Source: Sutcliffiella deserti (GTDB taxonomy: Bacteria; Bacillota; Bacilli; Bacillales; Bacillaceae_I). From it: 64,000 bases of DNA. The notes under the pieces are model-generated. The model did not search any database, was not told the origin of the DNA, and was given only the letters and a program-made list of their open reading frames with translations. Shown piece by piece: positions 1 through 7,057 of this stretch (positions are counted from its first letter, which is position 1; every line of letters begins with the position of its first letter). The stretch spans positions 1-64,000 of the forward strand of contig NZ_JAIQDB010000005.1 in assembly GCF_020037475.1 (NCBI RefSeq), in the 5' to 3' direction. Made by a program: the position numbers and the translations under genes.

Positions 1-37
1 GGGGCTGTCCCCCTGTGAGAGTAGGACGTTGCCAGGC
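1..37 (+). rRNA. rrf: 5S ribosomal RNA, 3' end (partial)
   Basis: The first 37 bases match the conserved 3' end of Bacillus 5S rRNA: the distal hairpin, then the CTGTGAGAGTAGGACGTTGC block and the closing CCAGGC. The rest of the gene, and presumably a whole rrn operon, lies upstream of the window. A terminator follows within 15 bases. Confidence 0.9.
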
Positions 38-50
38 AAATTAGAAAAGG

Positions 51-79
51 ATCAGTGCTGAGAAGCGCTGATTTTTTTT
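51..79 (+). terminator. rrn operon terminator
   Basis: A nine-base-pair stem (ATCAGTGCT paired with AGCGCTGAT, one G-U type pair) around a GAGA tetraloop is followed directly by eight T. It lies just after the 5S rRNA end, so it ends the rRNA transcript. Confidence 0.9.
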
Positions 80-222
80 GTTTACATGTAGCCAATTCAC
101 TGGTGGAACGGAGAAAAAAACAAACAAACCGGATCTTATGCAAAATGGTGAAAATTTAATCAGTCTTTCATTCATAGGGGAATCAAATGTGTAATATACA
201 TACAGTCTGATAAGTAGCTTTT

Positions 223-621
223 TTAATATTGTTGCTTTAATTCGTTATATATTTCAATTGCTTGATCATACAAATCATTGTTTGACTCAAGCTGATAATT
301 TTCAAGGCTATCATTTAGTTGAAAAATACCTTTATCATCTAGCACTAACATGCCTGAAATTTGATCATTAAAGATAAATGTTACTGTTATTGCTTTATCA
401 TAATTGATTTGTTGGTTGGTTTGTCTAATGTATTCAATTTGATTGTAAGCATCTACAAGTGACTGAACAGTATCTTGCTCCACTTTATCATATCCACTAT
501 ACAAACTCTCTCCCAAGCCAATATCAAAATAATCCGCTTTAATTTTATCTACAGTATTCTGACTGCAACCGTTTACAACTAAAAGAGCAATTATGATAGA
601 AACAAGAAATGATTTTCTCAT
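223..621 (-). CDS. small lipoprotein of unknown function
   Basis: A 132-residue protein. It has a Lys/Arg start, a hydrophobic stretch at about residues 5-17 and a lipobox (VNGC) with the acylated Cys at residue 19, so it should be an outer-face membrane lipoprotein. The rest is acidic and Gln/Asn/Tyr-rich, with no domain I recognise. The start is ATG, preceded by an AAGCTTAGGGGATT-type weak ribosome site. It is the last of three leftward genes of accessory character (this one, the membrane protein at 747-1298 and the SUKH gene at 1387-2211). These may be one cluster, although the gaps of 90-125 bases do not prove an operon. Confidence 0.6.
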   Translation of the reverse strand: MRKSFLVSIIIALLVVNGCSQNTVDKIKADYFDIGLGESLYSGYDKVEQDTVQSLVDAYNQIEYIRQTNQQINYDKAITVTFIFNDQISGMLVLDDKGIFQLNDSLENYQLESNNDLYDQAIEIYNELKQQY

Positions 622-746
622 AATTTCAATCCCCTAAGCTTTATATTGTTATTAATGTTTTTAAAATTACTATCCTTTTAGAACTATAAGCGCTAGGCAT
701 AACGACAACCCCTGTTCTTTCATTCAAGCACCTACTAGTTGAAATA

Positions 747-1298
747 TTATTGTTTATTTTGAAACTCTATGAACTTTTCCTGGATTTCTTTTTGTGTTTT
801 TGTTTGAAAACCGGATAATTCTTTGTACCATAATTTTTCATCTTCACCAAATTCAGAATTAATTTGGGATAATATCGTTTTTTTAAACTGAATATTTTCT
901 TCTATTGCTCTTTTATAAACCTCTATATTCTTTCCACTTTTCATCCCATCCTCTAATGCATAATATTGCCTTATTGTATCATCTATTAACATTCCAATAG
1001 GTGTCATTCCACTCATTCCATGAAATTCCCTACTTAACCTTCTAAGTTCACCAATATACCGTTCTAAAAGAACATCACCTTTATTTTCTTCTAAAATCTC
1101 AATCCAATCATCTGTGTTTACATCACTAATCTCATTGAGTGTTCTTGCTACAGTCAAATGGTTTTCAACACCAAGTTGAATCATATACCCTTCCTTTTCT
1201 TTGTAGAGGTAATAGTTAAATCCAAGGGATATTATCAAAAGAAAGACAACAGTATATTTTATAAATTTATTACTCAACACTTTCTCATCCCCATACAT
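747..1298 (-). CDS. single-pass membrane protein of unknown function
   Basis: About 183 residues from the chosen ATG. A short basic N-terminus is followed by one transmembrane helix (about residues 13-32), then a long charged, helix-rich extracytoplasmic or cytoplasmic tail with Glu/Lys-rich segments, possibly a coiled coil near the C-terminus. No family was recognised. I chose the ATG at 1298 because an AAGGAAG stretch lies 12 bases upstream. The in-frame ATG at 1349 has no ribosome site and would add 17 basic residues. It sits between a lipoprotein gene and an immunity-like gene on the same strand. Confidence 0.55.
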   Translation of the reverse strand: MYGDEKVLSNKFIKYTVVFLLIISLGFNYYLYKEKEGYMIQLGVENHLTVARTLNEISDVNTDDWIEILEENKGDVLLERYIGELRRLSREFHGMSGMTPIGMLIDDTIRQYYALEDGMKSGKNIEVYKRAIEENIQFKKTILSQINSEFGEDEKLWYKELSGFQTKTQKEIQEKFIEFQNKQ

Positions 1299-1386
1299 GT
1301 TTTTTCTATACTTCCTTACATAATAAAATCGAAGAAAAGCGTTGTCCATCCAGGATCAATGCTTACATTAATAGATACTAAGTTAA

Positions 1387-2211
1387 CTATTGATTAAGTC
1401 TGCTTTGTAATTGCTCTAAGGAATATAAAGCAAATTCTTTAACGTCTTTGTTTTTACTTTTAGAAAGCTCATTTAAAACCTCATTTAGATAATCATCTTC
1501 TAAGCTTCCCTTGTTGTCACCTTCTGCACAACACATTAAATAAAGTAACAAATTAAAGTGAACTTTTGGCTTGGCATGTTGTCTCATTTTTTCAACCATG
1601 TATCGTACTAGTTCGTTATTAGTGGATAGGATGTTTGTAAATAAACGGTCAATTTCTTTTGGTGTTCCTTTTTGTATTACATCGTCAATTTTAGCGTAAT
1701 AATCTTTTATTTCGTGTTCGGAAAGGGAGGGGTTATTTAAATCGGAATCCTCTTCTTCAATGTATTCCACTAGCCCGTTGATAAATTCTTCAAAACTCTT
1801 TGCTAAACTAATTTCTTGATTTTCTTCTACATCTATAAAAATAATAGGAGGCTCTGTTTTATTTTTTCGATAGTCAAGTGCGATCCAGGAATGTCCATCA
1901 CCGGAAATCAGCACAAGATTTTCTGGCAGACCCCACTCATCTATTAAGTACTGACTATCTACTATTCCTTTTTCCTTGCCGAACCCTATCCCGAATATAT
2001 GCTCTACATTCACATGAGTTGCAGCAAATGATGTAGGAACGTCTGTTGGGTGTGCATTATATTTTATATAACCACCATTTTGTTGCTTCAAGATATTTAT
2101 GTAGGAAGATGGTAAATTTACTTTTAACATCTCTTCTGCTTTTTTTACCATTTCATCTGATAAAGGCTCCAATCTTCCATACTCATTATCCTCTTGCCAA
2201 ATGCTTTTCAT
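1387..2211 (-). CDS. SMI1/KNR4 (SUKH) domain protein, probable immunity protein
   Basis: The 274-residue product has a SUKH (SMI1/KNR4) fold in its first ~150 residues. The pattern seen is an early region around LPSSYINILKQQNGG, then GIGFG, and a core LISGDGHSWIALDYR strand followed by a FIDVEE segment. In this family such proteins often neutralise polymorphic or contact-dependent toxins. The C-terminal ~110 residues look like a helical repeat extension of unknown role. The start is ATG at 2211 with GGAGG eight bases upstream. Longer in-frame starts would overlap the preceding gene and lack a ribosome site. No toxin gene is visible nearby, so it may be an orphan immunity gene. The function is inferred from the family only. 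Confidence 0.7.
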   Translation of the reverse strand: MKSIWQEDNEYGRLEPLSDEMVKKAEEMLKVNLPSSYINILKQQNGGYIKYNAHPTDVPTSFAATHVNVEHIFGIGFGKEKGIVDSQYLIDEWGLPENLVLISGDGHSWIALDYRKNKTEPPIIFIDVEENQEISLAKSFEEFINGLVEYIEEEDSDLNNPSLSEHEIKDYYAKIDDVIQKGTPKEIDRLFTNILSTNNELVRYMVEKMRQHAKPKVHFNLLLYLMCCAEGDNKGSLEDDYLNEVLNELSKSKNKDVKEFALYSLEQLQSRLNQ

Positions 2212-2237
2212 AATATATGCCTCCATAAAGCTCTTCA

Positions 2238-2531
2238 TTATATTAACAATCCCTGCTCTTTCCATTTGTCGAAATACTGTTGATAACCCATTTCCTCTGC
2301 TGTCATTGTGTATAGCGTATCTCCTAATTTAAAAGTATGAGACCCCGACAAAGCTTCATAGCTTGGATTTACTGCTGCATCTCCAAAAAGAGTTTCGAAT
2401 GAAGGCACATCAACTGATTGTATTGTTCCATTCTTGTCAGTAGCGAGAAGGATGAAGTCAATCTCTCCATGTTCTGTAAGTTCTTTAAATATTAAACCTG
2501 CTTTATCTAATGCAAGATATAATGGATTCAT
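2238..2531 (-). CDS. small hypothetical protein upstream of the SUKH gene
   Basis: A 97-residue cytoplasmic protein with no signal peptide or membrane helix. Mixed alpha/beta character; it ends in a Trp/Lys-rich segment. It ends 26 bases before the SUKH gene start on the same strand, so the two are probably cotranscribed and it may also be a toxin-immunity or accessory component. I do not recognise the family. The ATG start is weakly supported: upstream bases contain AGGAAAG about 8 bases away. A MITE-like element lies about 80 bases upstream of it. Confidence 0.5.
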   Translation of the reverse strand: MNPLYLALDKAGLIFKELTEHGEIDFILLATDKNGTIQSVDVPSFETLFGDAAVNPSYEALSGSHTFKLGDTLYTMTAEEMGYQQYFDKWKEQGLLI

Positions 2532-2612
2532 CCCGATCTCTACTTTCCTTGAAAATGTTTTAGTGGACTGATTATCTTAACTCGTTATCTCAATAACATT
2601 TTCTTTCGACAA

Positions 2613-2790
2613 GGCTGTGTTAAACGCCGCTGTTGATTTCCGCAAAAGGCTACGCGTTCCACGGGGCGGTGCTGTCCTCGGCTGTGCAAGCGGGGTCTCC
2701 ACCAACCGCTATCTCCCGTAGGAGTCTCCGCCTTTTGCTCCAATCATCGCTAGAATAGCGTTATTATCAACAAGCAACTTTAACAAAGCT
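2613..2790 (+). mobile_element. MITE-like element, family A (copy 1)
   Basis: A 178-bp non-coding element with terminal inverted repeats (GGCTGTGTTAAA at the left, TTTAACAAAGCT at the right) flanked by a perfect 8-bp direct repeat TTCGACAA (2605-2612 and 2791-2798). The GC-rich interior contains the CCTCGGCT and CTCCCGTAGGAGTCTCCGCC segments shared with the copies at 13.5-14.4 kb and 54.4 kb. The copy at 54365-54545 is a near full-length homologue in the opposite orientation. It has no coding capacity, so it would need a transposase acting in trans. Confidence 0.8.
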
Positions 2791-2836
2791 TTCGACAAAA
2801 TAATTATAATTCCTTTAATTAGATGCTTTCCATTGA

Positions 2837-3016
2837 TGGTTTTTTATAAGGGGGTTTTTTTGGCGTGCTTTATTCGAGCAAAAGAAAATAGTAAAAGAAG
2901 AAAAAGCTAAATATGATATAATGGATGACAAATTAGAAAGTAAGATTGAAGATGAACCATCTATATTTTCTGTGAGTAGATGGACTTGGAGGTATATAAA
3001 GAATGACCATCGTTAG
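2837..3016 (+). pseudogene. possible truncated coding remnant beside the MITE
   Basis: This stretch is open in one frame without a convincing start codon or ribosome site. It reads as a charged segment (FEQKKIVKEEKAKYD) followed by an internal ATG at 2921 and ends at 3016, overlapping the next gene start by 14 bases. The amino-acid composition looks protein-like rather than random, and it lies 40 bases right of the element inserted at 2613-2790. I read it tentatively as the tail of a gene disrupted on its left side. It could equally be a 31-residue peptide starting at 2921. Confidence 0.25.
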
Positions 3017-3197
3017 CTTTCTTGTAATAGCATGGATTTTAAGCTGGTTTGATTTTGAGCAGATATTTATTAAAGCTTTTAAAGAGCTTTTCAATAAGGA
3101 GATTACTAAGGCAAGTTATTATTTTATCTTTTTTTGTATTGGGGTAATAGGTGACATTGCTTTGCTTTTTAATGGTACTTTTTATGATAGACTTTAG
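3003..3197 (+). CDS. small two-helix membrane protein
   Basis: A 64-residue hydrophobic protein with two predicted membrane helices (about residues 2-15 and 38-58), separated by a Lys/Phe-rich loop. The ATG has a GGAGG ten bases upstream. It overlaps the end of the preceding open stretch (2837-3016) by 14 bases, which suggests translational coupling or a frameshifted single gene. No family recognised. Confidence 0.45.
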   Translation: MTIVSFLVIAWILSWFDFEQIFIKAFKELFNKEITKASYYFIFFCIGVIGDIALLFNGTFYDRL

Positions 3198-3245
3198 AAT
3201 TTAGGTAGGACAAGAATGGAATAGGCGTTCTTGAGGAGGCTTGAG

Positions 3246-3779
3246 ATGAGGATTATGGTTATAGGGGTCTCAGCTGGTGCTGGGAAGTCCACTTTTGCTA
3301 GGAAATTAGGGGAAGCCTTGGATCTTTCTGTATATCATTTGGATTGTTATTATTGGAAGCCTGACTGGGTCGAGGCTTCATCGGAAGAGTTTGCTCAGGC
3401 ACAAGCAGACATTGTAAGCAGTAAATCTTCATGGATTATCGAAGGAAATTATACAGGTACCTTTGACATACGTGTGGAACATGCAGACGCCATTATTTAT
3501 TTAGAATTACCGTTATATGTTTGTCTTTATCGGGTGGTAAAGAGGTGGATTACTAATCAAGGGAAAACTCGTCCAGACAGAGCGGATGGATGTACTGAAA
3601 AGCTGGATTGGAAATTTATCCATTTTATTTATACTACCTATTATCCCCGAAAAAGAAAGATGAGAGAACGTTTCCGTGAATATGAAAAGGATAAACAGGT
3701 AATTATTTTAAAGAATAGAAGAGAAATAGATTCATACATAAGGAAAGTGCAAAAGAGTAAAAGGGTGGTAGCTCCTTGA
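3246..3779 (+). CDS. P-loop kinase-like protein (FlaR / 'topology modulation' family)
   Basis: A 177-residue cytoplasmic protein with a Walker A loop near the N-terminus (GVSAGAGKST, residues ~5-14). The adenylate-kinase-like order continues with YHLDCYYW, then a WIIEGNYTGTFDIR segment and a downstream basic Arg/Lys-rich helix. This arrangement is typical of the small AAA/adenylate-kinase-like proteins annotated as DNA topology modulation protein FlaR. The substrate is unknown. I chose ATG 3246 because AGGAGG lies six bases upstream; an upstream TTG at 3231 would overlap that site. It is followed by a terminator that overlaps its stop codon. Confidence 0.75.
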   Translation: MRIMVIGVSAGAGKSTFARKLGEALDLSVYHLDCYYWKPDWVEASSEEFAQAQADIVSSKSSWIIEGNYTGTFDIRVEHADAIIYLELPLYVCLYRVVKRWITNQGKTRPDRADGCTEKLDWKFIHFIYTTYYPRKRKMRERFREYEKDKQVIILKNRREIDSYIRKVQKSKRVVAP

Positions 3780-3795
3780 GCACCACCCTTTTTGA
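3763..3795 (+). terminator. bidirectional terminator
   Basis: A seven-base-pair GGGTGGT/ACCACCC stem with six T on the right and A-rich sequence on the left. It overlaps the last codons of the kinase-like gene and separates it from the convergent yxlG end at 3813, so it can serve both transcripts. Confidence 0.75.
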
Positions 3796-3812
3796 GTTTT
3801 ATAGGAGTAGCA

Positions 3813-4589
3813 TTAAAACTGTTCAAATCGTTTAAAGTTAAAGGTTGCAACCAGAAGACATAGGAAGGACAAAGCTAGTGTAGTGAAAATAACGAGCAAG
3901 CCGTTTTTTATTAAATCGCCTTCCATAAGCATCGCCGTTGCGTGCATTCTTAAATGAGACGGGCTCCATAGGGTATATTTTGTGAAAAGGCCAGTAGCAA
4001 CAGACAGAATGCCTAATATGCTTATACTAACTCCTGCGATGCCACCAGTGGATTTGAGGAAGGTACCTGCCATTATTGTGACTGAGATAACAAAAAGAAT
4101 CCATAGACTGTAAATGACAAAGCTTAAGAGCATTTTCTGAAGATCAACGAACGTAAAAAGCAGATTTGTATAGTACCAGGTTAAACCGAAACTTAATAAT
4201 AGCGAAAATAATGCTATGAGTAGTTGAGAGGCCCATTTACTGGCTATATATTGAAAAGGTTGTACTGGTCTAACCATCACAAGCGTTAAGGCACCGCTTT
4301 GGCGTTCATTGGAGACGGCACCCATAGTGGCAAGCACGAATAATAAGGTTCCAATTGTACCATATTGACTTAGAGTACTGGCTAGTACCTCTTCTCCAGA
4401 AGGGGTAGGAATTTCAATTACAGTACCTTCAGGCAAATTGCCGGCGGTTTCAAGGATTTGAGGCATATAGTAGCTTGTGATTGGCTGGGTGATTCCAATG
4501 ATGATAAATGCGATAGGCAGCCAGATCCATTTTCCATTCCGAAGACTTTCCATTAGTTCTTTTTGAAATAAAATACGAAAGTTTCTCAT
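3813..4589 (-). CDS. yxlG: ABC transporter permease YxlG
   Basis: A 258-residue ABC-2-type integral membrane permease with about six helices. The first is at ~20-38; a larger extracellular loop follows, containing the acidic stretch around TPSGEEV. The cytoplasmic motif NERQSGALTLVMVRP, characteristic of NosY/YxlG-type permeases, lies near residue 95. It pairs with the ATPase YxlF, whose gene overlaps it by four bases (ATGA), and is the last gene of the sigY operon. The exported substrate is unknown in the family. Confidence 0.85.
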   Translation of the reverse strand: MRNFRILFQKELMESLRNGKWIWLPIAFIIIGITQPITSYYMPQILETAGNLPEGTVIEIPTPSGEEVLASTLSQYGTIGTLLFVLATMGAVSNERQSGALTLVMVRPVQPFQYIASKWASQLLIALFSLLLSFGLTWYYTNLLFTFVDLQKMLLSFVIYSLWILFVISVTIMAGTFLKSTGGIAGVSISILGILSVATGLFTKYTLWSPSHLRMHATAMLMEGDLIKNGLLVIFTTLALSFLCLLVATFNFKRFEQF

Positions 4590-5482
4590 GTATTCATCAC
4601 CTTCATATAGGCTTCCTCTAAGGAGTCGTGCAGCTTTTCAAAATGCAATAAAGTTAAATCCTTCTCCACTAGTCTTTTTAAGAGATGTCTGGTGTTATAA
4701 ACAGGATCGTCAAAATATAGAGTTGCGCAGGTCAAATCAGAATAGTCAATGTGGGACAAGTTGGGAATCCCGGAAAAGACATCTTCTAGCGGGAGGTCCG
4801 TTTTTATTTTTACGGCAGAGATGGGATTGCTTTTCATCAAGTTGGTTAAGCTGCCATCCCATTTGATTTGCCCATCCTTTAACATCATAACGGAATCACA
4901 AACCTGTTCGGCATCGTGCAAAACATGAGTCGAAAAAAGGATGGTCATCTTACTTTTTAGTTGCTCAAGAATTTTCAACACATCTCTTCTCCCATTAGGG
5001 TCAAGTGCCGAGACCGGCTCATCTAATATTAAGAGCTTTGGTTCATGTAAGAGCGCTTGAGCAAGACCTAATCGCTGCTTCATGCCACCGGAAAAGCCGC
5101 CGATTTTTTTATTTTTTACATCTAGCAGACTGACGTATTCCAGCGTTTCTTCTATTTTTAGTGAAAGTTCTTTTTTAGAAAGGTTTGACAGTCTACCCGC
5201 AAAGAGCAAATATTCCTTCGGGCTCATCCATGTAAAGAAAGCAGGATGCTGTGGTAGAAAACCAATCAGATGCCGGTAGTCTTTCTTTTGATGTTCTTGA
5301 AATTGGATAGTACCGGATGTGGGTGTTAAAAGTCCAGCAAGCATTTGAAGGGTGGTTGTTTTTCCGGCACCATTAGGCCCAAGGAGAGCAACGCACTTTC
5401 CGGTTTCTATTTGAAAAGAGATATCTTTCACTGCTTGCTGATGTTTATAGGTTTTGGTCAAATGACTAACTTGTACGAGCAA
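4586..5482 (-). CDS. yxlF: ABC transporter ATP-binding protein YxlF
   Basis: A 298-residue ATPase. It has Walker A (GPNGAGKTTT, ~35-44), a Q-loop at GFLPQHP, the signature GFSGGMKQR, Walker B LLILDEP with the D-loop SALDPNGR, and the switch His in FSTHVLHD. A ~75-residue C-terminal extension is typical of exporters of the YxlF/NatA type. The start is TTG at 5482, with AGGAGGG seven bases upstream. It would energise YxlG. It is the fifth gene of the six-gene sigY operon. Confidence 0.88.
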   Translation of the reverse strand: MLVQVSHLTKTYKHQQAVKDISFQIETGKCVALLGPNGAGKTTTLQMLAGLLTPTSGTIQFQEHQKKDYRHLIGFLPQHPAFFTWMSPKEYLLFAGRLSNLSKKELSLKIEETLEYVSLLDVKNKKIGGFSGGMKQRLGLAQALLHEPKLLILDEPVSALDPNGRRDVLKILEQLKSKMTILFSTHVLHDAEQVCDSVMMLKDGQIKWDGSLTNLMKSNPISAVKIKTDLPLEDVFSGIPNLSHIDYSDLTCATLYFDDPVYNTRHLLKRLVEKDLTLLHFEKLHDSLEEAYMKVMNT

Positions 5483-5497
5483 ATAGTTTCCCTCCTT

Positions 5498-5686
5498 TTA
5501 CTGGTTTTTTCGGCCGATGACGAAATAAAGAATAGGTCCAACTGTATTAAGAAGAAGGATGAGTAAAATCCACATCCATTTTGGTCCATTAGTAGTTTCT
5601 TGTTTAATACAACTGACTAATGCTGTGATGGTTAAGATTGCTTGCAAAATAAGGATAGGGGTAAGAATTGCCCAATTTAGTTCCAT
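5498..5686 (-). CDS. yxlE: YxlE, PLDc_N-type small membrane protein, negative regulator of SigY
   Basis: 62 residues with two transmembrane helices (about 6-24 and 38-57) and the pattern (N)TVGPILYFVIGR typical of the phospholipase-D N-terminal (PLDNc) membrane domain. In B. subtilis YxlE is a small protein needed, with YxlD, to hold SigY inactive. The ATG at 5686 has GGAGC nine bases upstream and lies one base after the yxlD stop. Longer in-frame readings run through yxlD and are not credible. Confidence 0.8.
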   Translation of the reverse strand: MELNWAILTPILILQAILTITALVSCIKQETTNGPKWMWILLILLLNTVGPILYFVIGRKNQ

Positions 5687-5687
5687 T

Positions 5688-5912
5688 TTAGTTTTGCTCC
5701 TTTTTGTTTTTTCTTTTTTTAGGTAAAATGACGACGAATAGTAAATAAAACAGCGTTGGCATTGGAAATTGGATAAGCCCCCATATCCCCCAAAACCATG
5801 CATAGCCTCCCCTTTTTTTTGCATTGATGAATAGGAGGATGCTTTGTGCCAATAAGACAGGAAGGAGAAAGGGCAGGATGTAGTAGAGTACCTCTTGTTC
5901 TGCTTGTGTCAT
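5688..5912 (-). CDS. yxlD: YxlD, small membrane regulator of the SigY module
   Basis: A 74-residue membrane protein with two helices (about 8-28 and 38-62) around an Asn-Ala-Lys-Lys-Arg turn and a very basic C-terminus (PKKRKNKKEQ). Position and size match YxlD of the B. subtilis sigY operon, which acts with YxlE as a negative regulator of SigY. It overlaps the yxlC stop by four bases (ATGA), so it is translationally coupled. Confidence 0.75.
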   Translation of the reverse strand: MTQAEQEVLYYILPFLLPVLLAQSILLFINAKKRGGYAWFWGIWGLIQFPMPTLFYLLFVVILPKKRKNKKEQN

Positions 5913-6241
5913 GATAAGGTAGGTCCTTCCTGCTTTCTGCTATATAATAGAACAAAAATAATAGGGGCTATAATAATTGCCAGTACTTGAACCACGATAA
6001 AAGTCATCGGTGCTTGGAAAACAGCAGTGGTAAGAAATGCAAGAATTATCATCGCACTTGTGATGAAGATGGTGAGTTCTTTATAAAAAGCTTTTCTGGC
6101 TTCCACTTTTGCTGTAACAAGCATTTCTTTTAGTTCTTCGTTTGACGGACTTGGTGGCGAAGCTAGATCATCAATATGCTTCCAGTCCTTGTGGAGCTTT
6201 TCGATAAGCTTCTCTTTGGAGTTTTCTTTGTATCTACTCAT
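5909..6241 (-). CDS. yxlC: YxlC, membrane protein of the SigY operon
   Basis: 110 residues. A charged cytoplasmic N-terminal half (Lys/Glu-rich, with a SPPSPSNEEL segment) is followed by two membrane helices (~60-78 and ~82-103). It is equivalent in place and architecture to B. subtilis YxlC and is a candidate anti-sigma or accessory regulator. ATG 6241 is preceded by AAGGAGTG at 8 bases and overlaps the end of sigY by eight bases; an upstream in-frame ATG at 6286 would lie deep inside sigY. Confidence 0.72.
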   Translation of the reverse strand: MSRYKENSKEKLIEKLHKDWKHIDDLASPPSPSNEELKEMLVTAKVEARKAFYKELTIFITSAMIILAFLTTAVFQAPMTFIVVQVLAIIIAPIIFVLLYSRKQEGPTLS

Positions 6242-6779
6242 CACCATCCCACTCCTTTCGTAACAATTTGATTCCATTGTGGACACGGGACTTCACTGTA
6301 CCTGTTCTGACTCCTAACATCGAACCGATTTCTTCATAGGTGTATCCATAATAGTGACGAAGGAGTATTGGGGTTCGCACATCTGCTTCCAATTGATTAA
6401 AATCAACAAAAGTGTCACTCCATTCTATCCCTTGATTTTGAGATCTCCAATTCAATTGCCGGGTAAGAGAATGCATGATTCGAGTGATTTTCTTTTGTTC
6501 CCTTGCTTTTTTCCTTAATGAGTCAAGATAAAGTCGGGAAGCAATCGAAATCATCCAAGTGGAGAATTTCCCTTCCCCCTTGTAGGAAGCGAGCTTTGTA
6601 TAGCATTTGACCATCGTTTCCTGAGCAAGGTCACTGCTTGTTTCCTCATCTAGGGTTAGCTTTAAAAGATATTTATAAAGAAAAGAATAATACCGGTGAA
6701 ATATTTGTGTGAAGGCATCATCGCTGCCTGCCAAAGCTTTGCTAATAAGCGAACTATCATCTTCTTCTGCCATCTTCAC
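6234..6779 (-). CDS. sigY: ECF RNA polymerase sigma factor SigY
   Basis: 181 residues. Region 2 lies at about 20-95 (SDLAQETMVKCYTKL and GKFSTWMISIASRLYLD, the core-binding and -10 recognition helices). Region 4 is at ~125-178, with the helix-turn-helix YTYEEIGSMLGVRTGTVKSR. It belongs to the SigY group of extracytoplasmic-function sigma factors and heads the operon sigY-yxlC-D-E-F-G. The start is GTG at 6779 with AAAGGAGG seven bases upstream; the ATG two codons in is less well placed. A near-perfect SigY-type promoter lies 35-60 bases upstream, pointing to autoregulation. Confidence 0.9.
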   Translation of the reverse strand: MKMAEEDDSSLISKALAGSDDAFTQIFHRYYSFLYKYLLKLTLDEETSSDLAQETMVKCYTKLASYKGEGKFSTWMISIASRLYLDSLRKKAREQKKITRIMHSLTRQLNWRSQNQGIEWSDTFVDFNQLEADVRTPILLRHYYGYTYEEIGSMLGVRTGTVKSRVHNGIKLLRKEWDGDE

Positions 6780-6812
6780 TTCGATGCCTCCTTTCTATTC
6801 GTACAATGATGA

Positions 6813-6838
6813 GACGCTCCAATGAGCTGGATCGTTCA
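6813..6838 (-). promoter_or_regulatory. predicted autoregulatory SigY promoter
   Basis: On the minus strand the -35 element TGAACG is followed by a 16-base spacer and the -10 element CGTC. This matches the ECF/SigY consensus known for the B. subtilis sigY promoter, and it is correctly placed upstream of sigY. Confidence 0.75.
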
Positions 6839-6921
6839 TATGAATTTCCTTCCAATTTGCAATCTGTTAAAAAATCCACATAAAAACAGTATTCCAAATT
6901 TTATCTGGAATACAAGAACAA

Positions 6922-6957
6922 GCACAAAAATCCTCCTGCTAAAAGCAAGAGGATTTT
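6922..6957 (-). terminator. bidirectional terminator insulating the sigY promoter
   Basis: An inverted repeat (AAAATCCTC with GAGGATTTT and an inner TGCT/AGCA) flanked by A and T tracts on both sides. It lies between the upstream hsp20-like gene and the SigY promoter, where it would stop leftward read-through into sigY. Confidence 0.65.
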
Positions 6958-7006
6958 GGATGGAGAACGGCTTGTATCTTACCTAACCTGTATAAGTTCG
7001 ACATAA

Positions 7007-7046
7007 ATGAAAAAATTCCTGCCGGGGTCTGGCCCCAAATTTGTTC
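7007..7046 (-). terminator. GGGGTCTGGCCCC repeat used as terminator of the hsp20-like gene
   Basis: The minus strand reads AAATTTGGGG, a CCAGA loop, CCCC, then GGCAGGAATTTTTTC: a GC hairpin closed by an A/T stem and ending in a T tract, just after the gene that stops at 7058. The core palindrome and its flank (TATAAGTTCGACA, ATTCCTGCC) recur at 24490-24552 and, inverted, at 48205-48267. Confidence 0.65.
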
Positions 7047-7057
7047 CAATTTGGTGC

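Noticed and set aside
5498-5824. Longer 108-codon reading of yxlE
   Set aside because: The extra N-terminal part overlaps yxlD in another frame and the internal ATG at 5686 has the ribosome site and the family's usual length.
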